21,084 bases of DNA from Erythrobacter sp. UBA2510 (GTDB taxonomy: Bacteria > Pseudomonadota > Alphaproteobacteria > Sphingomonadales > Sphingomonadaceae). The position numbers and the translations under genes are program-made. Below the pieces are notes generated by a model. That model searched no databases. It was given only the letters and a program-made list of their open reading frames with translations, and was not told the DNA's origin. Of this stretch, positions 6,739-14,232 are shown one piece after another (within the stretch, counting starts at the first letter, position 1; each line of letters opens with the position of its first letter). Where the stretch lies: assembly GCA_002341345.1 (NCBI GenBank), contig DDNW01000152.1, positions 19,899 to 40,982 of the forward strand, given 5' to 3'.

Positions 6739-8013
6739 TCAGGGCCGCGTCTCGCCGTGGCCGCGCACCTGCCATTTGTAGGTGGTCAGCCCTTCAAGCG
6801 CGACCGGTCCGCGCGCATGCAGACGCCCCGTCGCGATACCGATCTCCGCACCCAGTCCGAACTCGCCGCCATCCGCGAATTGCGAGGAGGCATTGTGCAT
6901 CACGATGGCGCTGTCGACCTCGTCGAGGAAGCGGGCGGCAATCGATTCGTCGCGGGTGACGATGGCATCGGTATGACCCGAGGAATGGCGCGCGATATGA
7001 TCGAGCGCGGCATCAAGCCCGTCGACCACCGCAACCGACAGCACCGCGTCGAGATATTCCGTATCCCAGTCATTGGCGCTGGCCGGGCCGATCCGCGGAT
7101 CGATGGCGCGCGCACGCGCATCGCCGCGAAGCTCGCAGCCCGCCTCGATCAGATCCCCCAGCAGAGCACCGGCGACAGGGAAAGCGGCGTCGATCAGCAG
7201 CGTCTCCATCGCCCCGCAGATGCCGGTGCGGCGCATCTTGGCATTGAGCGCGATCGCCCGTGCCATGGCAGGGTCGGCGGCGTGATGGATATAGGTGTGG
7301 CAGATGCCATCGAGATGGGCGAGTACGGGCACCCGCGCATCGGCCTGAACCCGTGCGACCAGCCCCTTGCCCCCGCGCGGAACGATCATGTCAATCAGCC
7401 CTGCTGCGCGCAGCATGGCACCGACCGCTGCACGGTCCTGCGTCGGCATCAGCTGGACGGCCTCGGCTGGCACGCCCGCCTGTGCCAGCCCCTCGGCAAA
7501 GGCCGCATGAATGGCTCGGTTCGAGTTCACTGCCTCGCTGCCCCCGCGCAGCAGCGCCGCATTGCCCGAGCGCAGGCACAAGGCCGCCGCATCCGCAGTG
7601 ACATTGGGGCGGCTTTCGTAGATGATAGCGATCAGGCCAATGGGGATGCGGCGGCGGATCAACTCCATCCCGGCGGGCGCAATGCTGGTGCCGATTACCT
7701 CACCCACCGGATCGGGCAGCGCGGCGACGTTCTCGATCGCGGCGGCAATGCTTTCCAGCCGCGCAGGGTCGAGCCGCAGCCGGTCAAGCAGCGCGCCGGT
7801 CAGGCCATTAGCCTCGCCAGCCGCAATATCGCGGACGTTGGCGGCAAAAATCCCGGCCCCATTGGCGCGAATGGCCCCGGCTGCAGCGCGCAGGGCAGCG
7901 GCCTTCGTCTCGCTCGGCAGGCGCGCCAGCTGGCGCTGCGCCGCGCGACCTGCGCGGGCGAGGTCGGCGACCATCGCGTCGAAATCGATCTGAGTATCCT
8001 GCACACTAGCCAT
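6739..8013 (-). CDS. proA: Gamma-glutamyl phosphate reductase
   Basis: This encodes a 424-residue cytosolic enzyme of proline synthesis that reduces gamma-glutamyl phosphate to glutamate semialdehyde with NADPH. It has the aldehyde dehydrogenase-like fold, with the NADP-binding region RIPIGLIAIIYESRPNVT, then SGNAALLRGGSEA and PRGGKGLV. The catalytic cysteine is C266 in RRTGICGAMETLLID, and the C-terminal signature TDAIVTRDE and HNASSQFADGGEFGLGAEIG is complete. The length is normal. I chose the ATG at 8013; a TTG nine codons earlier is unlikely and there is no clear ribosome binding site at either. It is the first gene of the leftward cluster and its proB partner is not visible here. Confidence 0.96.
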   Translation of the reverse strand: MASVQDTQIDFDAMVADLARAGRAAQRQLARLPSETKAAALRAAAGAIRANGAGIFAANVRDIAAGEANGLTGALLDRLRLDPARLESIAAAIENVAALPDPVGEVIGTSIAPAGMELIRRRIPIGLIAIIYESRPNVTADAAALCLRSGNAALLRGGSEAVNSNRAIHAAFAEGLAQAGVPAEAVQLMPTQDRAAVGAMLRAAGLIDMIVPRGGKGLVARVQADARVPVLAHLDGICHTYIHHAADPAMARAIALNAKMRRTGICGAMETLLIDAAFPVAGALLGDLIEAGCELRGDARARAIDPRIGPASANDWDTEYLDAVLSVAVVDGLDAALDHIARHSSGHTDAIVTRDESIAARFLDEVDSAIVMHNASSQFADGGEFGLGAEIGIATGRLHARGPVALEGLTTYKWQVRGHGETRP

Positions 8014-8259
8014 GCGCGCGCCACTAACACTGCACCACAAACTTGTCAGGCTCGAATCGCAGCCGCCGCAGCTCCGTTAAAAGAAGCGCCCGAATCGCCG
8101 AAAGACAGAATTGTTCAGGCTCTTGTTGGTAAATTTCGGGATAAAACACGTTTCACCGTGACCACGGGACGGTTCGCCCCAGACCGTCGAACAGGTTTCT
8201 GGACGTTAACTTTTCGTGCGTTAGGCAGGTCCCGACGGGATAAAAACGACGGGGTCGTC
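8014..8259. promoter_or_regulatory. Divergent intergenic region between proA and M23 peptidase
   Basis: This 246-base spacer must carry the promoters for both proA (leftward) and the M23-bactofilin pair (rightward). I see A/T-rich patches (8125-8150 and 8205-8215) but no confident -35/-10 pair. GACGGT (8168-8173) and ACCGTC (8083-style complement at 8183-8188) form an inverted repeat with a nine-base loop. An overlapping ACCGT/ACGGT pair (from about 8156 to 8173) would be mutually exclusive with it. CGACGGG is repeated directly at 8233 and 8247. No coding region is supported. Confidence 0.4.
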
Positions 8260-9423
8260 TTGGTTCAATCTAAGGTCAAAGGCTATTGGAAGCGCGTGCG
8301 CGCGCTATTTCCCGAGCGCGAGTTCTTCATGCGCTCGCAGGGCCAGGTGCGCTTCATCACCATCACCAGCCGGATGCAGATGACCGCCGCCGCCTCGGTC
8401 CTCGCGGTTGCGCTGGGCTGGTCCGGTTCGATGGGCTTCATGGCTTTCAGCCAATGGCAGAACTCGACTGAACGCGCCGCACTGCTCGACCGCGAGGCGA
8501 CGATTGCCAAGGCGGAAGACCGCGTCGGCGCCTATCGCAACGAGCTGGCCGCAACGACCGCCGACCTAGAAAAGCGGCAGGAATTCATCGAAGGCATGAT
8601 CGACATGTTGCCGCAGGATGTGCGCGGCGACGAGACGGTCAGCGACTCCAGCAACGAATCAGATCGCCTGATCAGCATGGTTGAGGAATCGATCCCCGAA
8701 GCCAGCGGCCTCGCCCGGATCGAAGCGCGCCAGCTGGCCTTTGTCGAGGCGCTGACCCGCTATGCCGACCGCCGCTCGGCCAGCGCCGAAGATGCGATCC
8801 GCAAGCTTGGCCTTGACCCGAACATTGTGCTTTCCTCGGCCCAGCGCGCCATGGGTGGTCCGCTGCAATTGTTCTCGAGCGAGGCTGACGGGTCGATGGA
8901 CCCGCGTTTCGAGCGTCTCGGCCTCAGCATGGCGCGGATGGACGCGCTTGAGCGGGGTCTCGACGGTATCCCCCAGTTCATGCCCGCCGATATCGAATCG
9001 ATGTCTTCAGGCTTCGGCTATCGCCGCGATCCCTTCACCGGTCGCTCGGCCATGCATAGCGGGCTGGACTTTGCCGCGCCCTATGGTGCGCCGATCCACG
9101 CCGCCGCCGCCGGCACGGTCAGCTTCGTCGGCAGCAAGTCGGGCTATGGCCGCGTGGTCGAAATCCGCCACGGCAACGGCCTGATGACCCGTTACGCGCA
9201 CATGTCGCGCTGGCAGGCCAAGAAGGGCGACAAGGTCGCCGCGGGCGATGTGATCGGTAAAATCGGCAGCACCGGCCGTTCGACCGGCCCGCATCTGCAT
9301 TTCGAGGTCCGCATGAACGACCGCGCGGTCAACCCACGTCAATTCCTGGAGGCAGCGCCCCATGTTCTCGAAGAAGCCAGAGCCCAGTTTGCCGGAAGTG
9401 ATGGAGCGTCCCCCCATGGCTAA
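8260..9423 (+). CDS. Membrane-anchored M23 family peptidoglycan endopeptidase
   Basis: This encodes a protein of about 387 residues with a basic N-terminus containing FPEREFFMRSQGQVRF. A single transmembrane helix spans residues about 41-62, followed by a predicted coiled coil (about 65-110), a helical linker and a C-terminal LytM domain. The zinc site is complete: H266 and D270 in MHSGLDFAAPYG, and H345/H347 in GPHLHFEVR, with H314 in RYAHMS. It should therefore cut peptide cross-links in the periplasm, unlike the degenerate LytM protein at 3679-4902. The start is uncertain; I use the TTG at 8260 because the conserved FPEREFF segment must be included and no ATG lies upstream in a sensible place. 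The next candidate, ATG at residue 24, would cut into that motif. It overlaps the bactofilin gene by 62 bases. Confidence 0.9.
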   Translation: MVQSKVKGYWKRVRALFPEREFFMRSQGQVRFITITSRMQMTAAASVLAVALGWSGSMGFMAFSQWQNSTERAALLDREATIAKAEDRVGAYRNELAATTADLEKRQEFIEGMIDMLPQDVRGDETVSDSSNESDRLISMVEESIPEASGLARIEARQLAFVEALTRYADRRSASAEDAIRKLGLDPNIVLSSAQRAMGGPLQLFSSEADGSMDPRFERLGLSMARMDALERGLDGIPQFMPADIESMSSGFGYRRDPFTGRSAMHSGLDFAAPYGAPIHAAAAGTVSFVGSKSGYGRVVEIRHGNGLMTRYAHMSRWQAKKGDKVAAGDVIGKIGSTGRSTGPHLHFEVRMNDRAVNPRQFLEAAPHVLEEARAQFAGSDGASPHG

Positions 9424-9835
9424 TCAATCTGCTACCTTTTCCGTAATCGGTCAGGACGTCACCATCCGTGGCGACGTTGAGGCCAGTGCCGACCTGCACG
9501 TCGACGGCAAGATCGTCGGCGACATTTCCTGCGCCTCGCTGGTACAGGGCGAATCGGGCGTAGTCGAAGGCGCGATCCATTCCGAAACCGCCCGCCTGTC
9601 GGGCAAGGTCAAGGGCACGATCGAGGTGCGCCAGCTGGTGATCCTCAAGAGCGCGCGGATCGACGGCGACGTTTCCTACGAGACTTTGACGATCGAACAG
9701 GGCGCCAGCGTCGAAGGTCGCTTCGCCCCCTACAGCGCGAAGAACAAGGCTGCCCAGCAACAACTGCCCAAGCCGGGCGCGAATGGTGAAAAACCCGATC
9801 TGCTCAAGGCACAGGGTTCGCCCGCCGCTGCCTGA
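9362..9835 (+). CDS. Bactofilin (polymer-forming cytoskeletal protein)
   Basis: This encodes a 157-residue bactofilin of the DUF583/PF04519 family. Bactofilins self-assemble without nucleotide into membrane-associated filaments that position cell-wall enzymes. The central right-handed beta-helix spans about residues 25-125, visible as repeated G-D-V/G-x-I turns such as IRGDVEASADLHVDGKIVGD and SARIDGDVSYETLTIEQGAS. Flanking tails are short, and the C-terminus is Lys/Gln/Pro-rich. The ATG at 9362 has GGAGG nine bases upstream inside the peptidase gene. An internal ATG at residue 19 (MANQSATFSV) is an alternative. M23 peptidase-bactofilin pairs are a known cell-shape module, for example Csd1-CcmA in Helicobacter. 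A terminator follows directly. Confidence 0.95.
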   Translation: MFSKKPEPSLPEVMERPPMANQSATFSVIGQDVTIRGDVEASADLHVDGKIVGDISCASLVQGESGVVEGAIHSETARLSGKVKGTIEVRQLVILKSARIDGDVSYETLTIEQGASVEGRFAPYSAKNKAAQQQLPKPGANGEKPDLLKAQGSPAAA

Positions 9836-9860
9836 ACGCGCAAGCTGACAGACCGAAGAA

Positions 9861-9889
9861 AAAGGGCGGCCCGCGAGCCGCCCTTTTTT
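9861..9889. terminator. Bidirectional intrinsic terminator between bactofilin and trcR
   Basis: GGGCGGC (9864-9870), a six-base loop and GCCGCCC (9877-9883) form a perfect seven-base GC stem flanked by A-run and T-run on both sides (AAAAA before, TTTTTT after). It can end the plus-strand bactofilin transcript and the minus-strand trcR transcript that converge here. Confidence 0.93.
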
Positions 9890-9915
9890 GTTTGATTGTG
9901 GTTCCGGTCCGTAGC

Positions 9916-10632
9916 TTACGGCTGCCGTGTGCCCTCGGCTTCGGCTGCGCGCTTGGCTACAAGCCACGCTTCGGCCTCGGCTTCCTGCGCCGCTTCGGCC
10001 GCAGCCTTGGTCGCCGCCTCGCGCTCAGCCTTCAATTCCTCGATCAGCGCGGCACGTTCATCGCGCGGCTGCGTGACAACGACCTCCTCGCCTTCATCCT
10101 CGGTGACCGGCGCGTTCTTCGACGCCTTGGCCACCGCTGCGTCGAGCTCGCGTTGCGAGCACAGCCCCAGCGTCACCGGGTCCTTCGGCTGGATGTTGGC
10201 GATGTTCCAGTGCGAGCGGTCGCGGATAGCGTTGATCGTGTTGCGTGTTGTGCCGATCAGGCGGCCGATCTGCGCGTCGGAGATTTCCGGGTGGTTGCGC
10301 AGGATCCACGCGATGCCATCGGGCTTGTCCTGCCGCTTGGAAACCGGCGTATAACGCGGGCCCTTGGTCCGGCTGACGTCGACCGGCGCACGCTGCATCT
10401 TGAGGCGGTAGGACGAGTCGGCCTGGCCGCGCTCGATCTCCTCATGGGTCAACTCGCCGGCGTGCACGGGATCGCGCCCGGTATATTTCGAGCTCGCCAG
10501 ATCGTCGGCCATGGCCTGCACTTCGAGGATGTGCAGCCCGCAGAATTCGGCGATCTGTTCAAAGCTGAGCGCGGTATTGTCGACCAACCACGAGGCGGTC
10601 GCGTGCGGCATGAGGGGAGTGGGCTGGGCCAC
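9916..10632 (-). CDS. trcR: TrcR/DUF1013 family cell-cycle transcriptional regulator
   Basis: This encodes a 238-residue protein of the alphaproteobacterial DUF1013 family, annotated as cell-cycle transcriptional regulator TrcR. The conserved N-terminus reads MAQPTPLMPHATASWLVDN followed by LSFEQIAEFCGLHILEVQAM, a helix-turn-helix-like segment. The central part has KGPRYTPVSKRQDKPDGIAW and ISDAQIGRLIGTTRNTINAI, a second helix-turn-helix-like segment. It ends in an Ala/Glu-rich probable coiled coil (about residues 190-235). I chose the GTG at 10632, which matches the usual MAQP start and has GGAGAG six bases upstream. The ATG at 10611 would lose the conserved start. A terminator-shaped hairpin lies just upstream of the ribosome binding site. 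The family is secure; DNA targets are not evident. Confidence 0.92.
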   Translation of the reverse strand: MAQPTPLMPHATASWLVDNTALSFEQIAEFCGLHILEVQAMADDLASSKYTGRDPVHAGELTHEEIERGQADSSYRLKMQRAPVDVSRTKGPRYTPVSKRQDKPDGIAWILRNHPEISDAQIGRLIGTTRNTINAIRDRSHWNIANIQPKDPVTLGLCSQRELDAAVAKASKNAPVTEDEGEEVVVTQPRDERAALIEELKAEREAATKAAAEAAQEAEAEAWLVAKRAAEAEGTRQP

Positions 10633-10650
10633 TGGCGTCTCTCCAGTCAG

Positions 10651-10681
10651 AAATAAAAGGGCCGCCCCTCGCGGAGCGGCC
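10651..10681 (-). terminator. Intrinsic terminator-like hairpin directly upstream of trcR
   Basis: On the minus strand GGCCGC (10681-10676) pairs with GCGGCC (10665-10660), extended by inner TCC/GGG pairing around a GCGA loop. CTTTTATTT follows (10659-10651). It can terminate the glycosyltransferase operon ending at 10745. Its T-run stops about nine bases before the trcR Shine-Dalgarno sequence, leaving no space for a promoter between them. Confidence 0.8.
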
Positions 10682-10692
10682 TTGCTGTTGCA

Positions 10693-10721
10693 CATGTAGA
10701 CGCTCTGGCGAGGTTGGGCAA
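10693..10721 (-). promoter_or_regulatory. Candidate trcR promoter upstream of the hairpin
   Basis: TTGCCC (10721-10716) and TACATG (10698-10693) are 17 bases apart on the minus strand. The start point would be about 10686, so the trcR mRNA would carry the terminator-shaped hairpin at its extreme 5' end. Neither box is a strong match, so this is tentative. Confidence 0.3.
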
Positions 10722-10744
10722 GCGCGCTGCGCGGCGGGTCAGTT

Positions 10745-11788
10745 TCAGGCCGTAGCCGGAACCATGCGCGCCGGATCGGTTCGCCTGCTGACCGGTGCCA
10801 GATTGGCGAGGAACTGGTCGACGCTCTTGTCCCAGTCGAAGCTGCGGCCATGCGCGAGGCAGTCCGCCCGGTCGAGCGTCAGCGCCCCGGCAATGGCCTC
10901 ATCCAGATTGTCATCCATCACGCCCGATTTCGGGTCGAGGACATCAAGCGGGCCGGGCACCGGATAAGCCGCCACCGGCGTACCGCAGGCCAGCGCCTCG
11001 ATCATGACGAGCCCGAAAGTGTCGGTACGGCTTGGAAAGACGAAGACGTCGGCGCCCGCATAGCAGGCGGTCAGCGCCTCGCCGCTGCGACTCCCGAGAA
11101 AATGTGCCTCGGGATAGCGCGTGCGCAGGTCAGCCAGCGCAGGACCGTCGCCGACCACGACTTTCGAACCGGAGTGGCTGGTTTCCAGAAAGGCCTCGAT
11201 GTTCTTCTCCACCGCTACGCGCCCGACATAGAGCTGGATCGGGCGCGGCAGGGTGAAGAACAGGTCGGGCGGCGGGTGGTCGGGCGCGAACTGTGCCGTA
11301 TCGACGCCACGCGTCCACGGCTGCACGCGGAACAGGCCGTGCTCCAGCAATTGCGCCCGAATCGTGCCGGTCGCCACCATGATCGCGGCAGATGGGCCAT
11401 GGAAGCGGCGAATGAAGGGCCAGAACCAGCGCGCCTCCATGCCTGTGCGGCGCGCCAGATATTCGGGAAACTGCGTATGATAGGCCGTGGTGAAGGGCAG
11501 TTTGCGGGCAAGGCACCAGCCACGTGCCGCCCATCCCAGCGGACCCTCGGTCGAGATGTGAATCGCATCAGGGGCGAATCTCGCCAGCCGCTTACCCACG
11601 GCGCCGCGACCGGCCAGAGCCAGCCGGATTTCGGGATAGGTCGGACAGGGAAAGGAGCGGAACAGGTCGGGCGAGATCACCATGACTTCATGCCCGCGCT
11701 GGCGCAGCAACGCGACAGTCGTTTGGAGCGTGCGGACCACGCCGTTGACTTGCGGCGACCAGGCGTCGGTGACGAGGGCTATTTTCAT
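10745..11788 (-). CDS. Family 4 glycosyltransferase (GT-B), probably lipid or mannosyl transfer
   Basis: This encodes a 347-residue GT-B glycosyltransferase. The N-terminal domain starts MKIALVTDAWSPQVNGVVRT, a loop typical of family 4 enzymes that act on lipid acceptors, and contains HISTEGPLGWAAR and TTAYHTQFPEY. The C-terminal nucleotide-sugar domain has YVGRVAVEKNIEAF, VVGDGPAL and PSRTDTFGLVMIEALACG. In the last of these, D256 and E264 occupy the usual EX7E positions, with D replacing the first E. The closest named types are the GDP-mannose-dependent alpha-mannosyltransferases and glycolipid glycosyltransferases; donor and acceptor cannot be read from the sequence. It starts 14 bases after the metallophosphoesterase gene, so the two are co-transcribed and probably act on the same glycolipid or lipid phosphate. 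Confidence 0.88.
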   Translation of the reverse strand: MKIALVTDAWSPQVNGVVRTLQTTVALLRQRGHEVMVISPDLFRSFPCPTYPEIRLALAGRGAVGKRLARFAPDAIHISTEGPLGWAARGWCLARKLPFTTAYHTQFPEYLARRTGMEARWFWPFIRRFHGPSAAIMVATGTIRAQLLEHGLFRVQPWTRGVDTAQFAPDHPPPDLFFTLPRPIQLYVGRVAVEKNIEAFLETSHSGSKVVVGDGPALADLRTRYPEAHFLGSRSGEALTACYAGADVFVFPSRTDTFGLVMIEALACGTPVAAYPVPGPLDVLDPKSGVMDDNLDEAIAGALTLDRADCLAHGRSFDWDKSVDQFLANLAPVSRRTDPARMVPATA

Positions 11789-11802
11789 GACTGGCCCCTC
11801 GG

Positions 11803-12717
11803 TCAGGCCGCTGCTCGTGCGGTAATAGTTTCGACTCTCGAAGCCGCGGCCTCGGCGGCCTTGCGCTGTTCGACTTCCTCGGGCCAGTGAAGGATTTCCA
11901 TCCGCCCGTCGGCATGCTCGACCAGCGCATTGCAGCCTTCGACCCAGTCGCCGTCGTTCCAATATTCGATACCGTTGAGCATCCGGTGTTCGGCGGTGTG
12001 GATATGGCCGCAGACCACGCCGTCGACGCCGCGTTCGGCAGCTGCGCGGGCCACGACCTCTTCATAGTGAGAGATGAACTCGACCGCATTCTTGACCTTG
12101 TGCTTGGCCATCTTGGACAGCGACCAATAAGGCAGGCCGAGGCGGCGGCGCACCGCGTTGACGCGGTTATTGAGCCCCATCATCAGATGATACAGCGCGT
12201 CGCCCACGAAGGCGAGCCAGCGATGGGCGAGCATGATCGTGTCGAACTCGTCGCCATGCAGCACCATTAGCCGCCGCCCGTCGGCGGTATCGTGGAAGGC
12301 GGCGCGCCGGATCTCGACTCCGCCGAAATTGAGGCCGGTGAACTGGCGGAACATCTCGTCGTGATTGCCGGGGATGTAAACCACGCGGGTGCCGCGCTTG
12401 GCGCGCTTCATGATGCGCCAGACGATGTCATTATGCGTATCGGGCCAGTAGAATTTCTTCTTCAGCCGCCAGCCGTCGATAATGTCGCCGACCAGGTACA
12501 TCGTCTCGCTGTCGACATTGTCGAGGAAGTCGATCAGCAGTTCGGCATTGCAGCCCTTGGTGCCAAGATGGACATCGCTGATCCAGATCGTGCGGTATTT
12601 GCGGCGACCACCTTCGAGGGGGGCTTCCGGGATCGACGGGCGCGATGCCTCGATATCGGGAAAGGCGGCGAGCACGCCGTCACTTTCGTCACTGCCTTCG
12701 AAGAACCTGCCAAGCAT
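11803..12717 (-). CDS. Metallophosphoesterase, UDP-2,3-diacylglucosamine diphosphatase-like
   Basis: This encodes a 304-residue calcineurin-like phosphoesterase. All metal-binding motifs are present: SDVHLG (D48, H50), GDIIDGW (D78), GNHDE (N118, H119), HGDEFD (H154) and GHIHTAEH (H238, H240). It resembles the group annotated as LpxH-like UDP-2,3-diacylglucosamine diphosphatases. However, many alphaproteobacteria use LpxI for that lipid A step, and the tight link to a glycosyltransferase suggests another lipid-phosphate substrate is possible. The ATG at 12717 is preferred because GAGG lies eight bases upstream; a GTG seven codons earlier is the alternative. A C-terminal Ala/Glu-rich extension follows the domain. 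The family is secure, the substrate is not. Confidence 0.88.
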   Translation of the reverse strand: MLGRFFEGSDESDGVLAAFPDIEASRPSIPEAPLEGGRRKYRTIWISDVHLGTKGCNAELLIDFLDNVDSETMYLVGDIIDGWRLKKKFYWPDTHNDIVWRIMKRAKRGTRVVYIPGNHDEMFRQFTGLNFGGVEIRRAAFHDTADGRRLMVLHGDEFDTIMLAHRWLAFVGDALYHLMMGLNNRVNAVRRRLGLPYWSLSKMAKHKVKNAVEFISHYEEVVARAAAERGVDGVVCGHIHTAEHRMLNGIEYWNDGDWVEGCNALVEHADGRMEILHWPEEVEQRKAAEAAASRVETITARAAA

Positions 12718-12776
12718 GAATGCAACCTCGAATTGCACTAAAATTGCCCGGCATCCTATGAATCGCTTTTATTACA

Positions 12777-12820
12777 GGGGACTCTCAATTTGGGGACAGA
12801 ACGGCGACAAGATTGCCGTT
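12777..12820. promoter_or_regulatory. Direct and inverted repeats upstream of the metallophosphoesterase gene
   Basis: The 150-base spacer between the oxidoreductase stop and the metallophosphoesterase start holds a direct repeat GGGGAC at 12777-12782 and 12792-12797 (15-base period). It also holds a perfect inverted repeat AACGGC (12800-12805) / GCCGTT (12815-12820) with a nine-base loop. On the minus strand TAATAA near 12775 could be a -10 box. The stem lacks a T-run, so an operator is as likely as a terminator. Confidence 0.25.
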
Positions 12821-12867
12821 TGAAGTCAAGGTTAACTGGCCTTTCGGGCGGGCTTTTCTGGTGCAAT

Positions 12868-13848
12868 TCAGCCGATCTGCAGCACGATCTTGCCGATATG
12901 GTCGCCTGCTTCCATCCGGGCGTGAGCATTGGCCGCATCTTCCAGTGCGAAACTCTCGTCCATTTCGGGCCGCAATTCGCCATCGATGACGGCAGGCCAC
13001 ACTTCGGCGAGGATCTCGCCGGTCAGCAGCGCCTTGAAAGCATCTGAGCGGGCGCGCAGGGTCGAGCCAGTCAGCGTCTGCCGTTTCAACATCAGGCGCG
13101 CGACATTGATCTCGGCCCTGGCTCCGCCGAGTACGGCGATCACCACCAGCCGCCCGTCTTCGGCAAGGCAGGTCAGGTTGCGCTGCGTGTAATCGCCCGC
13201 GACCATGTCGAGGATGACATTGGCACCCTTGCCACCGGTCAGCGTCTTCACCTCGGCAACAAAATCGCTCTCGCGGTAATTGAGCGCATGGTCCGCGCCG
13301 ATCCGCAGCGCCGCTGCGCATTTGTCCGCAGTGCCACAGGTCACGATGACGGTCAGGCCAAACAGCTTGCCCAGCTTGATCGCCATGGTCCCGATGCCCG
13401 AGGTGCCACCATGCACCAGCAGCACCTCTCCATCACGGGCGCAGCCCCGCTCGAACACATTGTGCCACACGGTCAGCAGTGTTTCGGGCATGGCTGCCGC
13501 CTCGGCCATTGGCAGGCCTTCTGGCACCGGCAGGCAGCGTTCGGCCGCAACGCAGCAATATTCGGCATAGCCGCCACCGTCAGTCAGCGCGCAGACTGGC
13601 TGGTTGAGCATCTCCGGCTCGACCCCTGCCCCTATTGCCACCACCGTACCGGCGATTTCCAGCCCCGGCAGATCATTAGCCCCCGGCGGCGGCGCATAAA
13701 GGCCGGCGCGTTGCAGACAGTCGGGCCGGTTGACGCCCGCATGGCTGACCCGAACCAGCACTTCGCCCACTGCTGGCCGTGGCACGGGACGATGCTCGAG
13801 TCGCAGCACTTCGGGCCCGCCCGGCTCGCTGATCGCCATCACGCGCAT
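12868..13848 (-). CDS. Zinc-independent NAD(P)H quinone oxidoreductase (PIG3-like)
   Basis: This encodes a 326-residue medium-chain dehydrogenase/reductase of the quinone oxidoreductase class. The N-terminal GroES-like domain has VSHAGVNRPDCLQRAGLYAP and DLPGLEIAGTVVAIG. The Rossmann domain has the nucleotide-binding HGGTSGIGTMAIKLGK at residues 146-161 and the later NVILDMVAGDY and DGRLVVIAVLGG. The zinc-binding cysteines of alcohol dehydrogenases are absent. Such enzymes reduce quinones or reactive carbonyls with NADPH in the cytosol; the natural substrate is unknown. The start at 13848 (MRVMAISEPGGPEVL) gives the usual family N-terminus, and longer reading upstream does not look conserved. 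It is divergent from the DUF1192 gene. Confidence 0.92.
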   Translation of the reverse strand: MRVMAISEPGGPEVLRLEHRPVPRPAVGEVLVRVSHAGVNRPDCLQRAGLYAPPPGANDLPGLEIAGTVVAIGAGVEPEMLNQPVCALTDGGGYAEYCCVAAERCLPVPEGLPMAEAAAMPETLLTVWHNVFERGCARDGEVLLVHGGTSGIGTMAIKLGKLFGLTVIVTCGTADKCAAALRIGADHALNYRESDFVAEVKTLTGGKGANVILDMVAGDYTQRNLTCLAEDGRLVVIAVLGGARAEINVARLMLKRQTLTGSTLRARSDAFKALLTGEILAEVWPAVIDGELRPEMDESFALEDAANAHARMEAGDHIGKIVLQIG

Positions 13849-13934
13849 GGTTTCGGGAATCGTCTCGGCCAAATCGCCCCCCTCGATGTTCGGCGCGGTA
13901 AAAAGAAGCTGTGCACACCTAGAGAGGTGGCCCA

Positions 13935-13963
13935 TTGACAGCAAGCCGACTGAGCGCAATGCT
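13935..13963 (+). promoter_or_regulatory. Candidate promoter giving a leaderless DUF1192 mRNA
   Basis: A perfect TTGACA (13935-13940) is followed after 17 bases by AATGCT (13958-13963). The predicted start point is about 13970, two bases before the ATG at 13972. No Shine-Dalgarno sequence is present. The -10 box is weak. Confidence 0.4.
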
Positions 13964-13971
13964 GCACTGCA

Positions 13972-14178
13972 ATGAGTGACGATGACCTGCCCCGGTTACG
14001 CGAAGATGCCGCGGCCCGGCTTTCCGGCGAGGCGCTCGACACCTATTCTCAGGACGAACTGACCGAACGAATCATTCTCCTCGAAAGAGAGATCGCGCGG
14101 GTCAGGGCGCATTACGACAAGGCTGCCAGTCACCGGAAACTGGCCGACGCTTTGTTCAAACCGCAAAGCTGCGATTGA
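13972..14178 (+). CDS. DUF1192 family small protein
   Basis: This encodes a 68-residue acidic and basic, Cys-poor protein matching the alphaproteobacterial DUF1192 pattern: SQDELTERIILLEREIARVRAHYDKAASHR. That stretch (residues about 26-55) is a short amphipathic coiled coil with heptad-spaced Leu/Ile. The function is unknown; nothing suggests secretion or membrane insertion. It is divergent from the quinone oxidoreductase gene and 219 bases upstream of clpA. Translation likely starts at the ATG at 13972, where no ribosome binding site is visible but a consensus -35 box sits 32 bases upstream. The small size makes the family call less certain than for its neighbours, but the coding character is clear. 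Confidence 0.83.
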   Translation: MSDDDLPRLREDAAARLSGEALDTYSQDELTERIILLEREIARVRAHYDKAASHRKLADALFKPQSCD

Positions 14179-14204
14179 TGGGGTCGCAGCGCCCCGACCT
14201 TAAC

Positions 14205-14232
14205 CTCGCAATCGCGCTGCGGCGCCCCATAT
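14205..14232 (+). promoter_or_regulatory. clpA: Candidate heat-shock (RpoH) promoter of clpA
   Basis: CTCGCAA (14205-14211), 13 bases, then CCCCATAT (14225-14232) matches the sigma-32 pattern CTTGAAA-N13-15-CCCCATNT well in the -10 part and five of seven in the -35 part. It would give a leader of about 160 bases before the clpA ATG. The remaining spacer (14233-14397) shows no other feature I can support. Confidence 0.45.

Noticed and set aside
6481..8259. In-frame extension of the M23 peptidase upstream across nadD and proA
   Set aside because: The extension is antisense to two well-conserved genes and the peptidase anchor begins just before 8330.
10633..10851. Longer trcR N-terminus
   Set aside because: It would translate the upstream terminator and the end of the glycosyltransferase gene; the family starts at MAQP and the GTG at 10632 has a ribosome binding site.
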